From the NCBI GenBank assembly GCA_019637175.1, contig JAHBWD010000030.1:35195-99194 (forward strand): 64,000 bases of DNA. The letters are read 5' to 3'. Shown in pieces: positions 41,159 to 51,100 of the stretch. Position 1 is the stretch's first letter. The number at the start of each line of letters is the position of its first letter. Under the pieces are notes generated by a model. That model ran no database searches. It saw nothing but the letters and a program-made list of their open reading frames with translations, and was not told the DNA's origin. The translations under genes were made by a program, and so were the position numbers. The DNA comes from Labilithrix sp. (GTDB lineage Bacteria > Myxococcota_A > Polyangia > Polyangiales > Polyangiaceae).

Positions 41159-42099
41159 ACGAGCTCGAGCGGATCGCGCTCCTCCGGGCGCGGTTCGCGA
41201 CGGCGAGCGCGGCCGGGGTGCGCGTCGGGATCGGCGACGACGCCGCGGTGATCGACGACGGCGCCGGCGGGAGCCTCGTCTGGACGGTCGACGTTCAGAT
41301 CGAGGGCACGCATTTTCGCGCCGAGTGGGTGTCGTGGCGCGACGTCGGGTGGCGAAGCTTCATGGCGGCCGCGAGCGACGTCGCGGCGATGGGCGCCGAT
41401 CCGGCGTACGCGCTCTCGTCGCTCGCGCTCGGGCCCGCGATCGACGACGCGGCGTTCGAAGCGATCGTGACGGGGCAGGCCGAGGCGGCGGAGGAGGTGG
41501 GGGCGCCGATCATCGGCGGGAACCTCGCGCGCGCCGCGGAGACGTCGATCACGACGACGCTCCTCGGGCGCACGCCCGCGCCGATCTTGCGCGCCGGCGC
41601 GCGGCCGGGCGACGGCCTCTGGCTCGCGGGCGACGTGGGGCTCGCGAGCGCGGGCCTCGCGGTGCTCGAGCGTGGATCTGGAAACATGCATGATGCACGT
41701 ATTTCGCGGTGGCTCGACGCGTGGAGGCGGCCGCGCGCGCGCGTCGCGGAGGGGCGCGCGATGCGCGGCGTCGCGCACGCGGCGATCGACGTGTCCGACG
41801 GGCTCGCGCGTGACGGCGGTCACGTCGCCGAGGTGAGCGACGTCCAGCTCGTCTTCGACGCCGAAGCCCTCGAGTCAGGACTGGACGGCGCGATCGATCT
41901 CACCGGCCGCGCGGCGATCGAGCACGCGCTCTTCGGCGGCGAAGACTACGCGCTCCTCGCCGCGGCCGACGCGCCGATCGTCGGCTTCCGGCGCGTCGGA
42001 TCGGTCGAAGCCTACGCCGGCGGCGCGCGCACCTTCCTCTCGCGCGGCGGCGAGAGAGAGGCGATCGCGCCCACGGGCTTCGATCACTTCGGGGGCTGA
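41155..42099 (+). CDS. thiL: Thiamine-monophosphate kinase
   Basis: 314-residue enzyme that phosphorylates thiamine monophosphate to TPP. Motifs: GVRVGIGDDAAVI (Mg/ATP loop), VQIEGTHFRAEWVS, SDVAAMGADPAYAL, AIDVSDGLARD and FGGEDYALL. All active-site segments of the AIRS-like fold are present. The GTG start overlaps the kinase stop by four bases (GTGA), so translation is coupled to the kinase. The coupling of TPP synthesis to an MglA-kinase pair has no obvious reason. A 121-base region follows. Confidence 0.95.
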   Translation: MNELERIALLRARFATASAAGVRVGIGDDAAVIDDGAGGSLVWTVDVQIEGTHFRAEWVSWRDVGWRSFMAAASDVAAMGADPAYALSSLALGPAIDDAAFEAIVTGQAEAAEEVGAPIIGGNLARAAETSITTTLLGRTPAPILRAGARPGDGLWLAGDVGLASAGLAVLERGSGNMHDARISRWLDAWRRPRARVAEGRAMRGVAHAAIDVSDGLARDGGHVAEVSDVQLVFDAEALESGLDGAIDLTGRAAIEHALFGGEDYALLAAADAPIVGFRRVGSVEAYAGGARTFLSRGGEREAIAPTGFDHFGG

Positions 42100-42220
42100 G
42101 TCGGGGCTCTCTCGAGGCGCCGCACAGGTGCCCTGAGGAGCTCACCTGGTCGCGCGTCATTTTTCCGCGTGCCTGTGGGGACCCTATCGTCCGTTGACCG
42201 CTCGAGGTGCGCGACGTTCC

Positions 42221-42811
42221 TCAGGTGTCCGGCTCTTCGGTCTCCGCGCGCTCGACCTCGCGCCAGAGATCATCGAGATCGATCGCGAGGCCCTCGCAGC
42301 CGACCGCGGACGACGTGCCCGCGGAGAGATTCTGGGCGTGCACGTAACGGCCGTCGGCGCCGAGCTCGAGGATCTCGATCGTGCGGAGGTCCGGGGAGAC
42401 GAGCCAGTAGTAGCGCACGCCGAACGCCGCATACTCGTCGAGCTTGTCGATCCGGTCCCGCCGCTGATCTTGCGGATCCGGTGACACGATCTCGACGGCG
42501 ATGTCGGGGGGCACCGTGACCACGCCCCTCGCTTGCACCCTTCCCCTGCGGAAGTAGACGGCGAGGTCGGCCATGCGACCGCGCCGGCTCGACACGCGCA
42601 GCTTCAGGCCGGAGCCTGCGACGAGCCCGCCCCGCGCGACCGCCCACGCCCGCAACACGGCGCCGAGCCAGATCACGACGACCTCGTGCACGAAGCTCGG
42701 CATCTCCGCCTCCACGAGCTCGCCGTCCACGAGCTCACCCGCCTCGTCTTCGGGGAGGTGGCTCCATTCCTCGAAGGTCATCTTGGGACGCGACGTCGCA
42801 GCCACGCTCAT
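42221..42811 (-). CDS. Uma2-family (DUF820) PD-(D/E)xK protein
   Basis: 196-residue putative nuclease. Pattern of the Uma2 family: TFEEWSHLPEDEAGELVDGELVE, KLRVSSRRGRMADLAVYF, PPDIAVEIVSP (catalytic D...ExV), KLDEYAAFGVRYYWLVSP and a C-terminal LELGADGRYV. Members occur in many copies in myxobacteria and cyanobacteria and have no agreed role. ATG 42811. It is leftward and convergent with thiL. Confidence 0.9.
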   Translation of the reverse strand: MSVAATSRPKMTFEEWSHLPEDEAGELVDGELVEAEMPSFVHEVVVIWLGAVLRAWAVARGGLVAGSGLKLRVSSRRGRMADLAVYFRRGRVQARGVVTVPPDIAVEIVSPDPQDQRRDRIDKLDEYAAFGVRYYWLVSPDLRTIEILELGADGRYVHAQNLSAGTSSAVGCEGLAIDLDDLWREVERAETEEPDT

Positions 42812-42888
42812 GGCGCGAGAAGCATAGCACTCGCGCCGGTCGCGCCAGCGTGACCGCGACTCCTCGCGATCGAGCGCGTCGACGCGCG

Positions 42889-43332
42889 CTAGAACCCCGC
42901 GCAGACGGGCGGGATGTTGCGGCCCGCGAGGAGGTTCTTCAGGACGCCGAGCTCGGGCGCGGTGCCGCTCGGGCCCGCTTGCGCGGCGAGCGTGTCGCAC
43001 TGGGCGGCGGCGCCGAGCAGCATGCCCGCCTCGGGCGAGGCGCCCATCGCCTTGGCCTGGATGCGGAGCTGACCGCAGCACTGCCGGAGGCGAGCGACGT
43101 TGGTGGGGACGAACGGGCCCGTGGCCTTCTTCACGTCGGCGCCGGCGTCGACATCCTCGCCCGCGTCTTCCTCGAGGGGTACGAGGACGGTCGTGCCCGT
43201 GTCCTCGTCGGGCGGAGGGGGCGGCGGCGCCGCGTCCACCGGCGGCGGATCCTTCTTCGGGCAGGCGACGAGCAGCGGCATGGCGCTGAAGATGGCGAGC
43301 GCGAAGAACTTACGGCGGTTCGATAGAGCCAT
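42889..43332 (-). CDS. Cys-containing small lipoprotein
   Basis: 147-residue lipoprotein: signal peptide with lipobox LLVAC, a Pro/Asp/Glu-rich spacer (PPPPPPDEDTG), then a compact helical domain with a Cys pair and separate Cys (RQCCGQL, AQCDTL, PPVCAGF). Disulfide-bonded secreted domain, no family recognised. ATG 43332; divergent from the gene at 43407. Confidence 0.75.
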   Translation of the reverse strand: MALSNRRKFFALAIFSAMPLLVACPKKDPPPVDAAPPPPPPDEDTGTTVLVPLEEDAGEDVDAGADVKKATGPFVPTNVARLRQCCGQLRIQAKAMGASPEAGMLLGAAAQCDTLAAQAGPSGTAPELGVLKNLLAGRNIPPVCAGF

Positions 43333-43406
43333 CGGGCGATTCTCCTTGGGTCGCGGCTTACTCTACGAGGATCCGAGCCTGCATGGGTAGAATCACGTGA
43401 GCAAGG

Positions 43407-44441
43407 ATGCCGCTCGACGAGGCAACACGCCGTTTTGCCTTCCTCCTGCAGCGTGATCTCCGGGGCTTTGCAGAGCGCCGATCGGAGCAGGCGCTGCGCG
43501 GTGAGGAGGTCAAGTTCGACTCCGTTTCGCGCATCGCGACGACGGAGACGCTCCGCGGCGTGGTCGTGGAGCGGCTCTACGGCGAGATCCTGGCGACGTA
43601 CGCCGCCGACGACCGCATCTTCCGTTGGGCTTGGGCCGGGCGCGCGCCGAGCGCTTCGCCGACCCACGGCGACGTCGTCTTTCGCGAGGGGCAGGCGCGC
43701 GGTGTGCCTCAGCTCGCGATGAGCGTGGTCGGCGATCTCGACGAGGACGACGCCGCGACGCTCGCGAAGCTCGGCGCGCTCGCCGCGCGGGCGACCGACG
43801 TTCACGAGCGGAGGGTCGGCGGCGAGCTCCAGTTCATCGGGCTCTTCGAGCGATCGCGTCCGTCGGCCTCGGTCGAGCCGCCGGCGTCGAAGTACTCCGT
43901 GCCGCCGCCCGCGCCGGAGAAACGCGAGAGCGCGCCGCCCGGCGCTGCGCGCACGCGACCCTCGCAGCGGCCGGAGCACCGCGCCGACACCCAGCCTCCG
44001 CCGCGCGCGTACCGATCCATTCCGCCCATCAAGGAGCTGTTCGAGCCGCGAGGCTCGGGCTCGCGCCCGCCGCCCGCGACGATCTCGACGCCCCCTCCGG
44101 GCACGAAGCTCCGCGAGCCCGCGCGCGAGATCTTCCTGCCCGTCGCGACGGCCGCGCTGGCCGCGCTCACGCGCCTGGCGAACGGCTACAAGCAAGGGCT
44201 CTTCGTCGTCACGCTCGATCGCGATCGCTCGGCGGACAAGCGCCGGATCGTCGTGCAGCTCGTCGTCGTCGACGCCGCGGGCAACCTGCGGGCGCTCGAT
44301 CCGGCGGCCGACCTGATCGACGCGGCGGCGGCGATGATCGAGGCCGATCGGCGCGACGGAAACGGGCCGTGGCGCAAGCTCTCCGCGCGGATCACGCCCA
44401 AGCCGGACGGCGGGGCGACGCTCAACGTCGACGTGCTCTGA
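43407..44441 (+). CDS. Cytosolic two-part protein with Pro-rich linker, unknown
   Basis: 344 residues without signal or TM. Residues about 1-150 are an alpha/beta domain (RFAFLLQRDLRGFAERR; GVVVERLYGEILATYAADDRIFRWAW) and about 225-344 a second one (FLPVATAALAALTRLANGYKQG; RRIVVQLVVVDAAGNLRALDPA). A Pro/Arg-rich stretch (about 155-225) joins them. No family recognised. ATG 43407 has AAGG upstream. The next gene starts 22 bases after the stop. Confidence 0.65.
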   Translation: MPLDEATRRFAFLLQRDLRGFAERRSEQALRGEEVKFDSVSRIATTETLRGVVVERLYGEILATYAADDRIFRWAWAGRAPSASPTHGDVVFREGQARGVPQLAMSVVGDLDEDDAATLAKLGALAARATDVHERRVGGELQFIGLFERSRPSASVEPPASKYSVPPPAPEKRESAPPGAARTRPSQRPEHRADTQPPPRAYRSIPPIKELFEPRGSGSRPPPATISTPPPGTKLREPAREIFLPVATAALAALTRLANGYKQGLFVVTLDRDRSADKRRIVVQLVVVDAAGNLRALDPAADLIDAAAAMIEADRRDGNGPWRKLSARITPKPDGGATLNVDVL

Positions 44442-44463
44442 CGAAGGGGTGTAGAGTGCACCC

Positions 44464-45102
44464 ATGCGTCTGGCTCGCTCACTCTTCCTCACCGCCGTCC
44501 TCTCCGTTGCCGCCGCCGCGCCGCTCGCGTGCGGGAAGGCCCCCGAAGTGCCCGGGGTGACGCTCGACGCAGGCTTCGCGTTCGGGATGGGTGAGGGCGG
44601 CGCGCCCGCTCCGATCACGGAGCCGCCTCCCGACGCGGAGGCCGACGCCGCGCCCGCCGCTCCGGACGCCGCGGCGCCCGTGGGCTCCGCTCCCGCGGTG
44701 CTCGTCGGCGCGATCGATCAGGCGATCGACGTCGCGATCGCCGCGGCCGCGGCGAAAGAAGCGCCGGGGATGACCGCCGAAGGGCAGCCCGGCCGCGAGA
44801 CGCTCACGGAGAACGGTCACTTCAACATGATGTTCACGATGCAGCCGGGCCGCTGCTACACGGTCATCGCGATGTCGGCGCCGGCGATGGTGTCGCAGCT
44901 CGAGGTGAAGCTGCTCGCGCCGCCGTTCTTCAACGTCGAGGCGGGGCGCTCGGCGGCGACCGACAAGAACCCCGCGGTGCTCGGGCGAGGGAAGGCCGCG
45001 CAGTGCCCGATCCTCCCGGTCGCCGTGCCCTACAAGCTCGACGTCACCGCCAAGAAGGGCGGCGGTCGCATCGCGGTGCAGGTCTTCTCGAGGTCGAAGT
45101 AG
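44464..45102 (+). CDS. Ala/Asp-rich lipoprotein
   Basis: 212-residue lipoprotein with signal peptide and lipobox PLAC. A long Ala/Pro/Asp spacer (about 40-85) is followed by a helix (AIDQAIDVAIAAAAAKEAPG) and a beta-rich domain of about 110 residues with two Cys (GRCYTVIAMS, AAQCPILPV). No family recognised. It converges with the leftward SH3-like gene with a one-base gap between stops. Confidence 0.7.
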   Translation: MRLARSLFLTAVLSVAAAAPLACGKAPEVPGVTLDAGFAFGMGEGGAPAPITEPPPDAEADAAPAAPDAAAPVGSAPAVLVGAIDQAIDVAIAAAAAKEAPGMTAEGQPGRETLTENGHFNMMFTMQPGRCYTVIAMSAPAMVSQLEVKLLAPPFFNVEAGRSAATDKNPAVLGRGKAAQCPILPVAVPYKLDVTAKKGGGRIAVQVFSRSK

Positions 45103-45103
45103 C

Positions 45104-45952
45104 TCACCGCGGCGAGACGTACTGCTGCGGGACCCACACCTGGCGGCCGTCGGGGAACGCGACCTGGACCTGTCCGTTCTGCACGAGCGTGACGGTGCCC
45201 GGGTAGCGGTTGCCGTCGGACCACTGGACCATCACCTGCGAGCCCGCGGCGAAGCCGCCCACGGCGCCGCTGACGAACGAGCCGAGGGCGTTGCCGAAGG
45301 CGTTGAACGCGTTACCGACGTCGTTGCCGAACTGAGCGGCCTGCTGGTTGTAGCTCGGGTACGCCTGCTGCTGCGGCCAGCCGCCGGGCTGGGCGCCGTA
45401 GCCCTGCATCCCGTACGCCTGCGGGGCCTGCGGCGCGACCTGCGGGGCTTGCGGCGCTTGCGGCGCGCCCGCGCCGATGGTGACGGGCTTCGGCGCGCCG
45501 CCCGCGCGGATGCGCGCGGCCTCCTGCTCGACGAGCAGGCCGTGCTGCATGTACTGCGGGTTGGTCGCGATGATGTTGTTCCAGTGTCCCGCGATCTGCG
45601 TCCACTGGGTCATCGAGAGCTTGTAGTGTGCAAGTGTTCCCTCGATGCCGATGACCGGGGGGCAGCCGCACATCGCGACGTAGTCTTCGTAGCTGACTTG
45701 CGGGATCGGGTTCTTCCTCGCGAGCGCGGCCTGGTACATCGGCATGAAGCGCGTCGCGACCTGTCCCATGAGGGACATGTCCTGCATGCGCGCCGTCCAG
45801 CCCGCCTTGGCAGCCTCCCAGTCGGCGCGCGAGACGCCCTTCTGCTGGACGATCTCCGCCTGCTGTGCCGCGTCTTGCGTATCCGAACAGTCGGCCGAGA
45901 GCTCCGCGTACTGTTCGAGCGAGATGCCGTTGATCGGCGCCCAGGGATCCAT
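45104..45952 (-). CDS. DUF6620-like protein with C-terminal SH3/Tudor-like domain
   Basis: 282 residues, no signal peptide. Residues about 5-130 form a helical domain (GISLEQYAELSADC, WTARMQDMSLMGQVATRF, YEDYVAMCG, WTQIAGHWNNIIATNP). A Gln/Pro/Ala-rich stretch follows, then a Gly/Asn-rich helical stretch and a beta domain of about 50 residues (GSQVMVQWSDGNRYPGTV, VQVAFPDGRQVWVP) with the pattern of Tudor/SH3-type agents. DUF6620 is my best family guess. ATG 45952. It is downstream of the OmpA-like gene but separated from it by a strong terminator. Confidence 0.6.
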   Translation of the reverse strand: MDPWAPINGISLEQYAELSADCSDTQDAAQQAEIVQQKGVSRADWEAAKAGWTARMQDMSLMGQVATRFMPMYQAALARKNPIPQVSYEDYVAMCGCPPVIGIEGTLAHYKLSMTQWTQIAGHWNNIIATNPQYMQHGLLVEQEAARIRAGGAPKPVTIGAGAPQAPQAPQVAPQAPQAYGMQGYGAQPGGWPQQQAYPSYNQQAAQFGNDVGNAFNAFGNALGSFVSGAVGGFAAGSQVMVQWSDGNRYPGTVTLVQNGQVQVAFPDGRQVWVPQQYVSPR

Positions 45953-46007
45953 GGCGCGATGGCAGCCTTGCGGCGTCCCCGCCGCAAGCGATTTCGGCGC
46001 GGCTCCG

Positions 46008-46048
46008 AAAAACAGACGCCGGCGGACGCTGCGTCGCGTCCGCCGGCG
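46008..46048 (-). terminator. Strong rho-independent terminator of the OmpA-like gene
   Basis: On the minus strand a perfect 13-bp stem (46048-46036 with 46029-46017, CGCCGGCGGACGC type) over a six-base loop is followed by TCTGTTTTTC, a classic T-run. It lies 44 bases downstream of the stop at 46092. Confidence 0.85.
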
Positions 46049-46091
46049 ATCTTCCCGGCTCTCCCTGCTTCTCGCTCTCTCTCTCAGTCTC

Positions 46092-46682
46092 TCAGTGGCT
46101 CAGCTTGGACTTGCCTCCGCCCGCGGAGGCCACGCGGCGCACGGCGACGGGCGTGGCGGGCGCGCCTTCGAGCGTCTTTCCCTCGAGCTCGTGCACGTAG
46201 TACTCGGTGCGGCGGTTCTGCGCGCGCCCGTCGGCGGTGTCGTTGGAGGCGAGCGGCCGCGACGCGCCGTAACCGAAGGTGACGACGCGGCTCGGATCGA
46301 CGTCGTGCTGCGCGAGCCACTTGGCGACCGCCTCCGCGCGCGCCTTCGAGAGCTTGTCGTTGTGCTTCGCGCGACCGACGTTGTCGGTGTGGCCTTCGAC
46401 GCGCAGCTTCGTGATCTGCGGGTTCTGCTTCATGACGTCGGCGAGCTGCTCGAGCGCCGCGAGCGTCTTCGGCGTCTGCTTGATGCGCGCCTCGTCGAAC
46501 TCGAACTCGATCTGATCGGGCAGGGTGATCTGCTGGTTCGGCTCCGGGGCCGGCGCCGGGGCCGGCGGCGGCGGCGGAGCGGGCTCGGCGACGGGCGCCT
46601 GCGCCGTCGTCTGGATCTTGACCTGCGCGCGGCACGCCATCGCGGAAAATCCGAGCACCATCACGAGCGCCAGCTTCTTCAT
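46092..46682 (-). CDS. OmpA-family peptidoglycan-binding lipoprotein
   Basis: 196-residue lipoprotein with signal peptide and lipobox-like SAMAC. A Pro/Ala linker leads to an OmpA/Pal-like domain (about 55-165): IEFEFDEARIKQTPKTLAAL, EGHTDNVGR (Asp binds meso-DAP), LSKARAEAV and FGYGASRPLASN...RAQNRRTEY (the Arg that completes DAP binding). Function: anchoring the outer membrane to peptidoglycan. ATG 46682. It is followed by a strong terminator, so it is probably a single-gene unit. Confidence 0.93.
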   Translation of the reverse strand: MKKLALVMVLGFSAMACRAQVKIQTTAQAPVAEPAPPPPPAPAPAPEPNQQITLPDQIEFEFDEARIKQTPKTLAALEQLADVMKQNPQITKLRVEGHTDNVGRAKHNDKLSKARAEAVAKWLAQHDVDPSRVVTFGYGASRPLASNDTADGRAQNRRTEYYVHELEGKTLEGAPATPVAVRRVASAGGGKSKLSH

Positions 46683-46842
46683 GCAGCCATCCTCCTCGAA
46701 GTTACCGCCGTCCCTCGCGGCGGCTTCGGGGACACTGCAACGTGTGCGCCGCGCCTCGCGCCACGCACATCCGCGTGCTTGGCGGCGCCTCCGCGACCTC
46801 TCCGTTCACGCCGAGTGCACCGAAGTGCACCCCGCTGCACAA

Positions 46843-47379
46843 CTACGACAGCTCGGCGCGCGCGTCGGCGAGCGCTTCGTCGAACCAGCGGTTCACGGCC
46901 GAAGGGAAGGGCCACATCCAGCCGTATTCGGGGCCGGTGAAGCGCTTGACGATGTGGGCGCGCAGGTTCGCCGCGGCGTCGATGCCGTGGACTTCGGCGG
47001 TGGCGCGGATGGTCTCGATGTACGCCTCCCACTCGAGGCGCGCGCGGCCGTACGCGAAGAAGAGCGGGAAGAACGGGACGAGATAGACCCACGCCATCAC
47101 GAGATCGCCCATGCGCTTGCGCTGGCGGAGGTGGACGCGCTCGTGACGGAGCAGGACGTAGCGATCGGCGTCGGACATGCCGTCCCACGCGTCGGGGACC
47201 CAGAGCGTTCCGAAGAGCACGGTGTGATAATGTGTAAGATACACGCGTTGACCGCCGAGCGTCATGATCGCGAGGGCGACGTGGATGGCGCGCTGGAGCG
47301 CGCTCTCGCGCTTCCTGCGGATGCGGAAAGACGGGAACTCGAGCTTGATGTCGTCGAGGAAGCGTTCGGAGCGGGTCAT
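46843..47379 (-). CDS. Membrane-associated protein with HExxH motif, unknown
   Basis: 178-residue protein. Hydrophobic stretches at about 31-45 (AIHVALAIMTLGG) and about 93-110 (LVMAWVYLVPFFPLFFAY) flank RHERVHLRQ, whose HERVH (79-83) is an HExxH zinc-peptidase motif; Glu118 in WEAY is a plausible third ligand. Its family is not recognised. ATG 47379 overlaps the stop of nei (ATGA), and nei overlaps lhr, so it belongs to the DNA-repair-like operon. An upstream TTG at 47409 is in frame but would overlap nei more. It may be a membrane-bound protease acting with Lhr-Nei, which is inference only. Confidence 0.6.
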   Translation of the reverse strand: MTRSERFLDDIKLEFPSFRIRRKRESALQRAIHVALAIMTLGGQRVYLTHYHTVLFGTLWVPDAWDGMSDADRYVLLRHERVHLRQRKRMGDLVMAWVYLVPFFPLFFAYGRARLEWEAYIETIRATAEVHGIDAAANLRAHIVKRFTGPEYGWMWPFPSAVNRWFDEALADARAELS

Positions 47380-48176
47380 CGCCGGGGAGACTCCTGGCAG
47401 CGAGGACAATGGTACGTCGATCGTCCGGGCGGCGCTCCTTGCCTGATGGTCTCGACGATACCGTCAGGGCACCGGAGGCACGGGAGGCCGCGGCGTCCGT
47501 AGACCCAGAGCGGCGAGCCGCGCAGAGACGGACGCGTGCGGCGAGGCCCGCCGCCGAGATTTTGGCGCATCAGATCGGCCGCGCGCCGCACGAGGCGCGA
47601 CAGCGTGTCGTCGTCGAGGGCGCCGACGAGCGCGAGCGGATGAACGCGCTCGAGGAAGAGCGTCTCCGACTTGTAGATGTTCCCGATGCCCGCGAGCGCG
47701 CGCTGCACGAGCAGCGCCTCGCCGATCGTGCGGCGGCCGAGCGCGCGCAGGCGCCGCACGCATTCGGCCGCGTCGAGCTCGGCGCCGAGCAGATCCGGGC
47801 CCAGCGAGGCGAGATCGGGCGCGCGCGCCTCGCCGCCCGCCTTCAAGACGCGCACGACCGGCACGCGATCGCCGACGACGATCGCGCCCTCCACCTCGAG
47901 CCGGATCTGATGCGATCGCGGGCGATAGAGTCCCGAGCGCGGCCGCTCGAGCCCGAACCGACCCGACATGCGCAGGTGAACGTGCAGCGCGCGCCCGTCC
48001 TCGAAGCGCACGAGCAGGTTCTTCCCCCGCGCGTCGACGGAGACGACGCGCATGCCGATGAGCGTCGCGCTCACGGCGTCGGCGATCTCGTTCGCCGCGA
48101 ACGCGCGGATCGTGCGGCCCACGAGGCGCGGGCGCAAGCTCGCGGCGAGCCGGTGGATCGAGTCGCCCTCAGGCAT
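47376..48176 (-). CDS. nei: Endonuclease VIII-like DNA glycosylase (Fpg/Nei family)
   Basis: 266-residue base-excision repair enzyme. The N-terminus MPEGDSIHRLA is the catalytic Pro2-Glu3 signature, of Nei type (GD after PEG). LLVRFEDGRALHVHLRMSGR is the void-filling/Lys loop region, IGNIYKSE the helix-two-turn-helix and CLRCPDG...YHCPRCQ a zinc finger with the four Cys. Bifunctional glycosylase/AP-lyase that removes oxidised pyrimidines. ATG 48176 overlaps the 3' end of lhr by eight bases. The lhr-nei order is the same as Rv3296-Rv3297 in Mycobacterium tuberculosis (established knowledge). Confidence 0.93.
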   Translation of the reverse strand: MPEGDSIHRLAASLRPRLVGRTIRAFAANEIADAVSATLIGMRVVSVDARGKNLLVRFEDGRALHVHLRMSGRFGLERPRSGLYRPRSHQIRLEVEGAIVVGDRVPVVRVLKAGGEARAPDLASLGPDLLGAELDAAECVRRLRALGRRTIGEALLVQRALAGIGNIYKSETLFLERVHPLALVGALDDDTLSRLVRRAADLMRQNLGGGPRRTRPSLRGSPLWVYGRRGLPCLRCPDGIVETIRQGAPPGRSTYHCPRCQESPRR

Positions 48177-51100
48177 GTGCCGTCTCGATCGCGCGCGGCC
48201 GATCCGGCATGTGCACGAGCACACCGCGGCGCACGACGAAGCCGAAGCGCGCGAGCGCGGACGCGATGGCGCTCTCGGGGGCGGGCACGCCGTCGATCGT
48301 CGCGAGCAACGTCAGCCGGCCGCGCGCCCGCGCATGACCGACGAGCGCTTGTCCGAGGACGCCGAGCGTGTGCGAGGCGTCGGGCTCTTCCTTCGGGAGG
48401 AAGGTGATCATGCTCTGCCCTCCGCGGCCGAGCCACGCGACGAGCCTGCCGTCGTGCAGGATCACGCGCGCGCCGGGCGCGCGCTGCGGCGTCGGCCCGC
48501 GCGCCTCGCCTTCGCTTTCGCGCGCGCGCGGCCACGGCAAGAGCGCGCCCCACGGGCTCGCCGGATCGGTCGCCGCGAGCACCAGCGTGCGCGCGCCGCC
48601 CTCGCCCGACGCGCCGCGCGCGCGGAGCCGCTCTTCCGCGCCGGGGAGCGCGAACTGCGTCGCGCCGCGCTCGGCCACGAAGTAGCCGCGCCGGACGCGC
48701 CCTTGATCTTCGAGCGCGCGATACACGTCGTAGACGTTCGAGAATCCGCCGCGCAGCCCCTCGGCCTGCGCGGCCTCGCGGAGTACGATGCCGTAGCGAT
48801 CGAGCATTCCTCGCGCGATCGCCGTCGCGCGCTCGGTGTCGCTCGGCGCGCGGTCCCATCGCGAGCGACGGAGCGACCAGCGGCCCTCGCTCCCGCGCGG
48901 TCCGAGGCGCGCCGGCCGCGGACCGGGGCGTCCGCGGCGCTCTTCCTTCCGGCCGAGGCTCCGAAGCGGCTCGAGCGTGTCGTTCGTGATCTCGCCGGCC
49001 CAGACGAGATCCCAGAGCGCGGCGAGCACGTCCGCCGGATACGTCTGCACGTGTCGCGTGATCTCGGGGAAGAAGACCGCGCCGCGCCGCTCGAACAGCT
49101 CGCGCAGTTTGTCGTGGAGCGGCGCGCGCGGCACCGCGTCCGGATCCGTGCTCCGCGCGAGGAGCGGCTCGCGATCGGAGAGATAGAGCGCGACCCGCCC
49201 GTCCTCCGCGCCGACGGGCTCGATGCCCGCCCACACGACCTCACCCGAAGCGAGGAGCTGGTCGAGCATGTGCGGGCGGTAGTCGGGGACGCGCGCGGGG
49301 AGGATCTCCGTCTCGAGCACCGACGCGGGGACCGGACATCCCTCGAGCTGGCCGATCGCGCGGAGGAGCGTTTCGCCCGTCGACGACGTCACGCGCGCCG
49401 CGCGCGCGTCTTCGGGCGCGACGATCCCTTGCCAGTCGGCGAGGAAGCGCCCGAACGCCTCGGCCGAAGCCGGCTCGATGCTCTTGCGCAGCCGCGCGAG
49501 GGTCTTCTGCTTGAGCGCCTTCAAGACCTCCGCGTCGCAGTACTCGAGCGCGCGCCGCGCGCCCGGCCGCCCAGGCAGGAACGCGCCGCTCACGATCTTG
49601 CCCGCGGCGAGCAGCCGATCGAGCGCGGCGGTCACCGACGCAGGACCGATCCCCCAGCGTGTCGCGATCTCCTGCGCGGTGAAGGGACCGTGGGTCCGCG
49701 CGTAGCGCGCGACGAGCGACGTGAGCGCGTCTCTCGTCTCTCCGAGGAACGCCTCCGGGATCCCTCGCGCGAGGACGACGCCGAGCGCGTCGCGCATCCG
49801 CGCGGCGTCTTCCACCGCCACGACCCTCTCCTCGCTCGCGAGGCGGATTCGAACGATCCGGCCGCTCCGCGCGAGCGCTCCGATCCAGGCGTCGGCGGCC
49901 GCGCCGTCTGCGCGCTTGCCTATCTCGCTCGGCGTGAGATCGCCGAGCCACAGGAGCAGATCGTGGAGCGCGTCGGCGTGGCGCAGCGGTCGATCGAGGC
50001 GCTGGAGCTTCTGCACGTGCTCGAGCACGACCTCGGGATCGAGCAGCTTGCGCAGCTCGGCCTCGCCCAAGAGCTCGCGGAGCTGAGCGTGATCGATCGT
50101 GAGCGCCTGCGCGCGCCGCTCGGCGGCCGGCGCGTCTTCGTCGTAGATGAAGCTCCCGACGAAGGAGAAGAGCAGCGACGAAGCCATCGGCGAGGGCGTC
50201 GTCACGTCGACGGCGGTGACGCGGATCTTGCGCGACTCGACCGCCCGCAGGATGCCCACCAACGCGGGCAGATCGAACACGTCGCGGAGGCACTCGCGAT
50301 ACGTCTCGAGCACGATCGGAAACGACGGATACTGCTGCGCGACCGCGAGGAGATCGGCGGCGCGCTTGCGCTGCGCCCAGAGCGGTGTCCTCTTCCCGAC
50401 GGTCTGCCGCGGCAGGAGCAGCGCGCGCGCCGCGGCCTCGCGGAAGCGCGCGGCGAAGAGCGACGATCCCCCGAGCTCGTGCGTCACGACGTCTTCGATC
50501 TCGTCGGGCGAAGGGAAGAGGAGCTCGAGCGGCGGCGGCGCTTCGCCGCCGGGAACGCGGAAGATCATGCCGTCGTCGGTCGACACCGCCTCGATGTCGC
50601 CGGCGCGCGCTTCACGGAGCTTACGCAGCGCCGCCATCGCCCACGGCGCGTGAACGCGGCTGCCGAACGGGGTGAGCACGCACACGCGCAGATCGCCGAG
50701 CTCGTCGGGCACGCGCTCGACGACGATGGTCTGATCCGTGGGCGCCGCGCCCGCCGCGGCGACCTGCTCCTTCACGTACGCGACGAGGTCGGAGGCCGAT
50801 CGCGCGTCGAGGTGGTGCTCTCGGCGCAAGGTCTCGAGCGCCTCGGCCGGCGTGAGGCTCGCGACCGTTCGCGTGAGCTTGCCGATGCGGCTCCCGAACG
50901 CGAGCGTTCGGCCCGCGCGATCGCCGTGCCAGAACGGCATCTTCCCGGGCACGCCGGCGGCGGGCGTGACGAGCACGCGGTCGCGCGTGATCTGCTCGGC
51001 GCGCCACGACGAGGCGCCGAGCAAGAACACGTCGCCCTCGCGCAGCTCGAAGACCATCTCCTCGTCGAGCTCGCCGACGCGCCGGCTCGACTTGCGCTTC

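Noticed and set aside
42100..42220. Possible rho-independent terminator after thiL (CAGGTG/CACCTG with a TTTTT run)
   Set aside because: The stem is only six base pairs with a 12-base loop, and the T-run lies about ten bases away from it.
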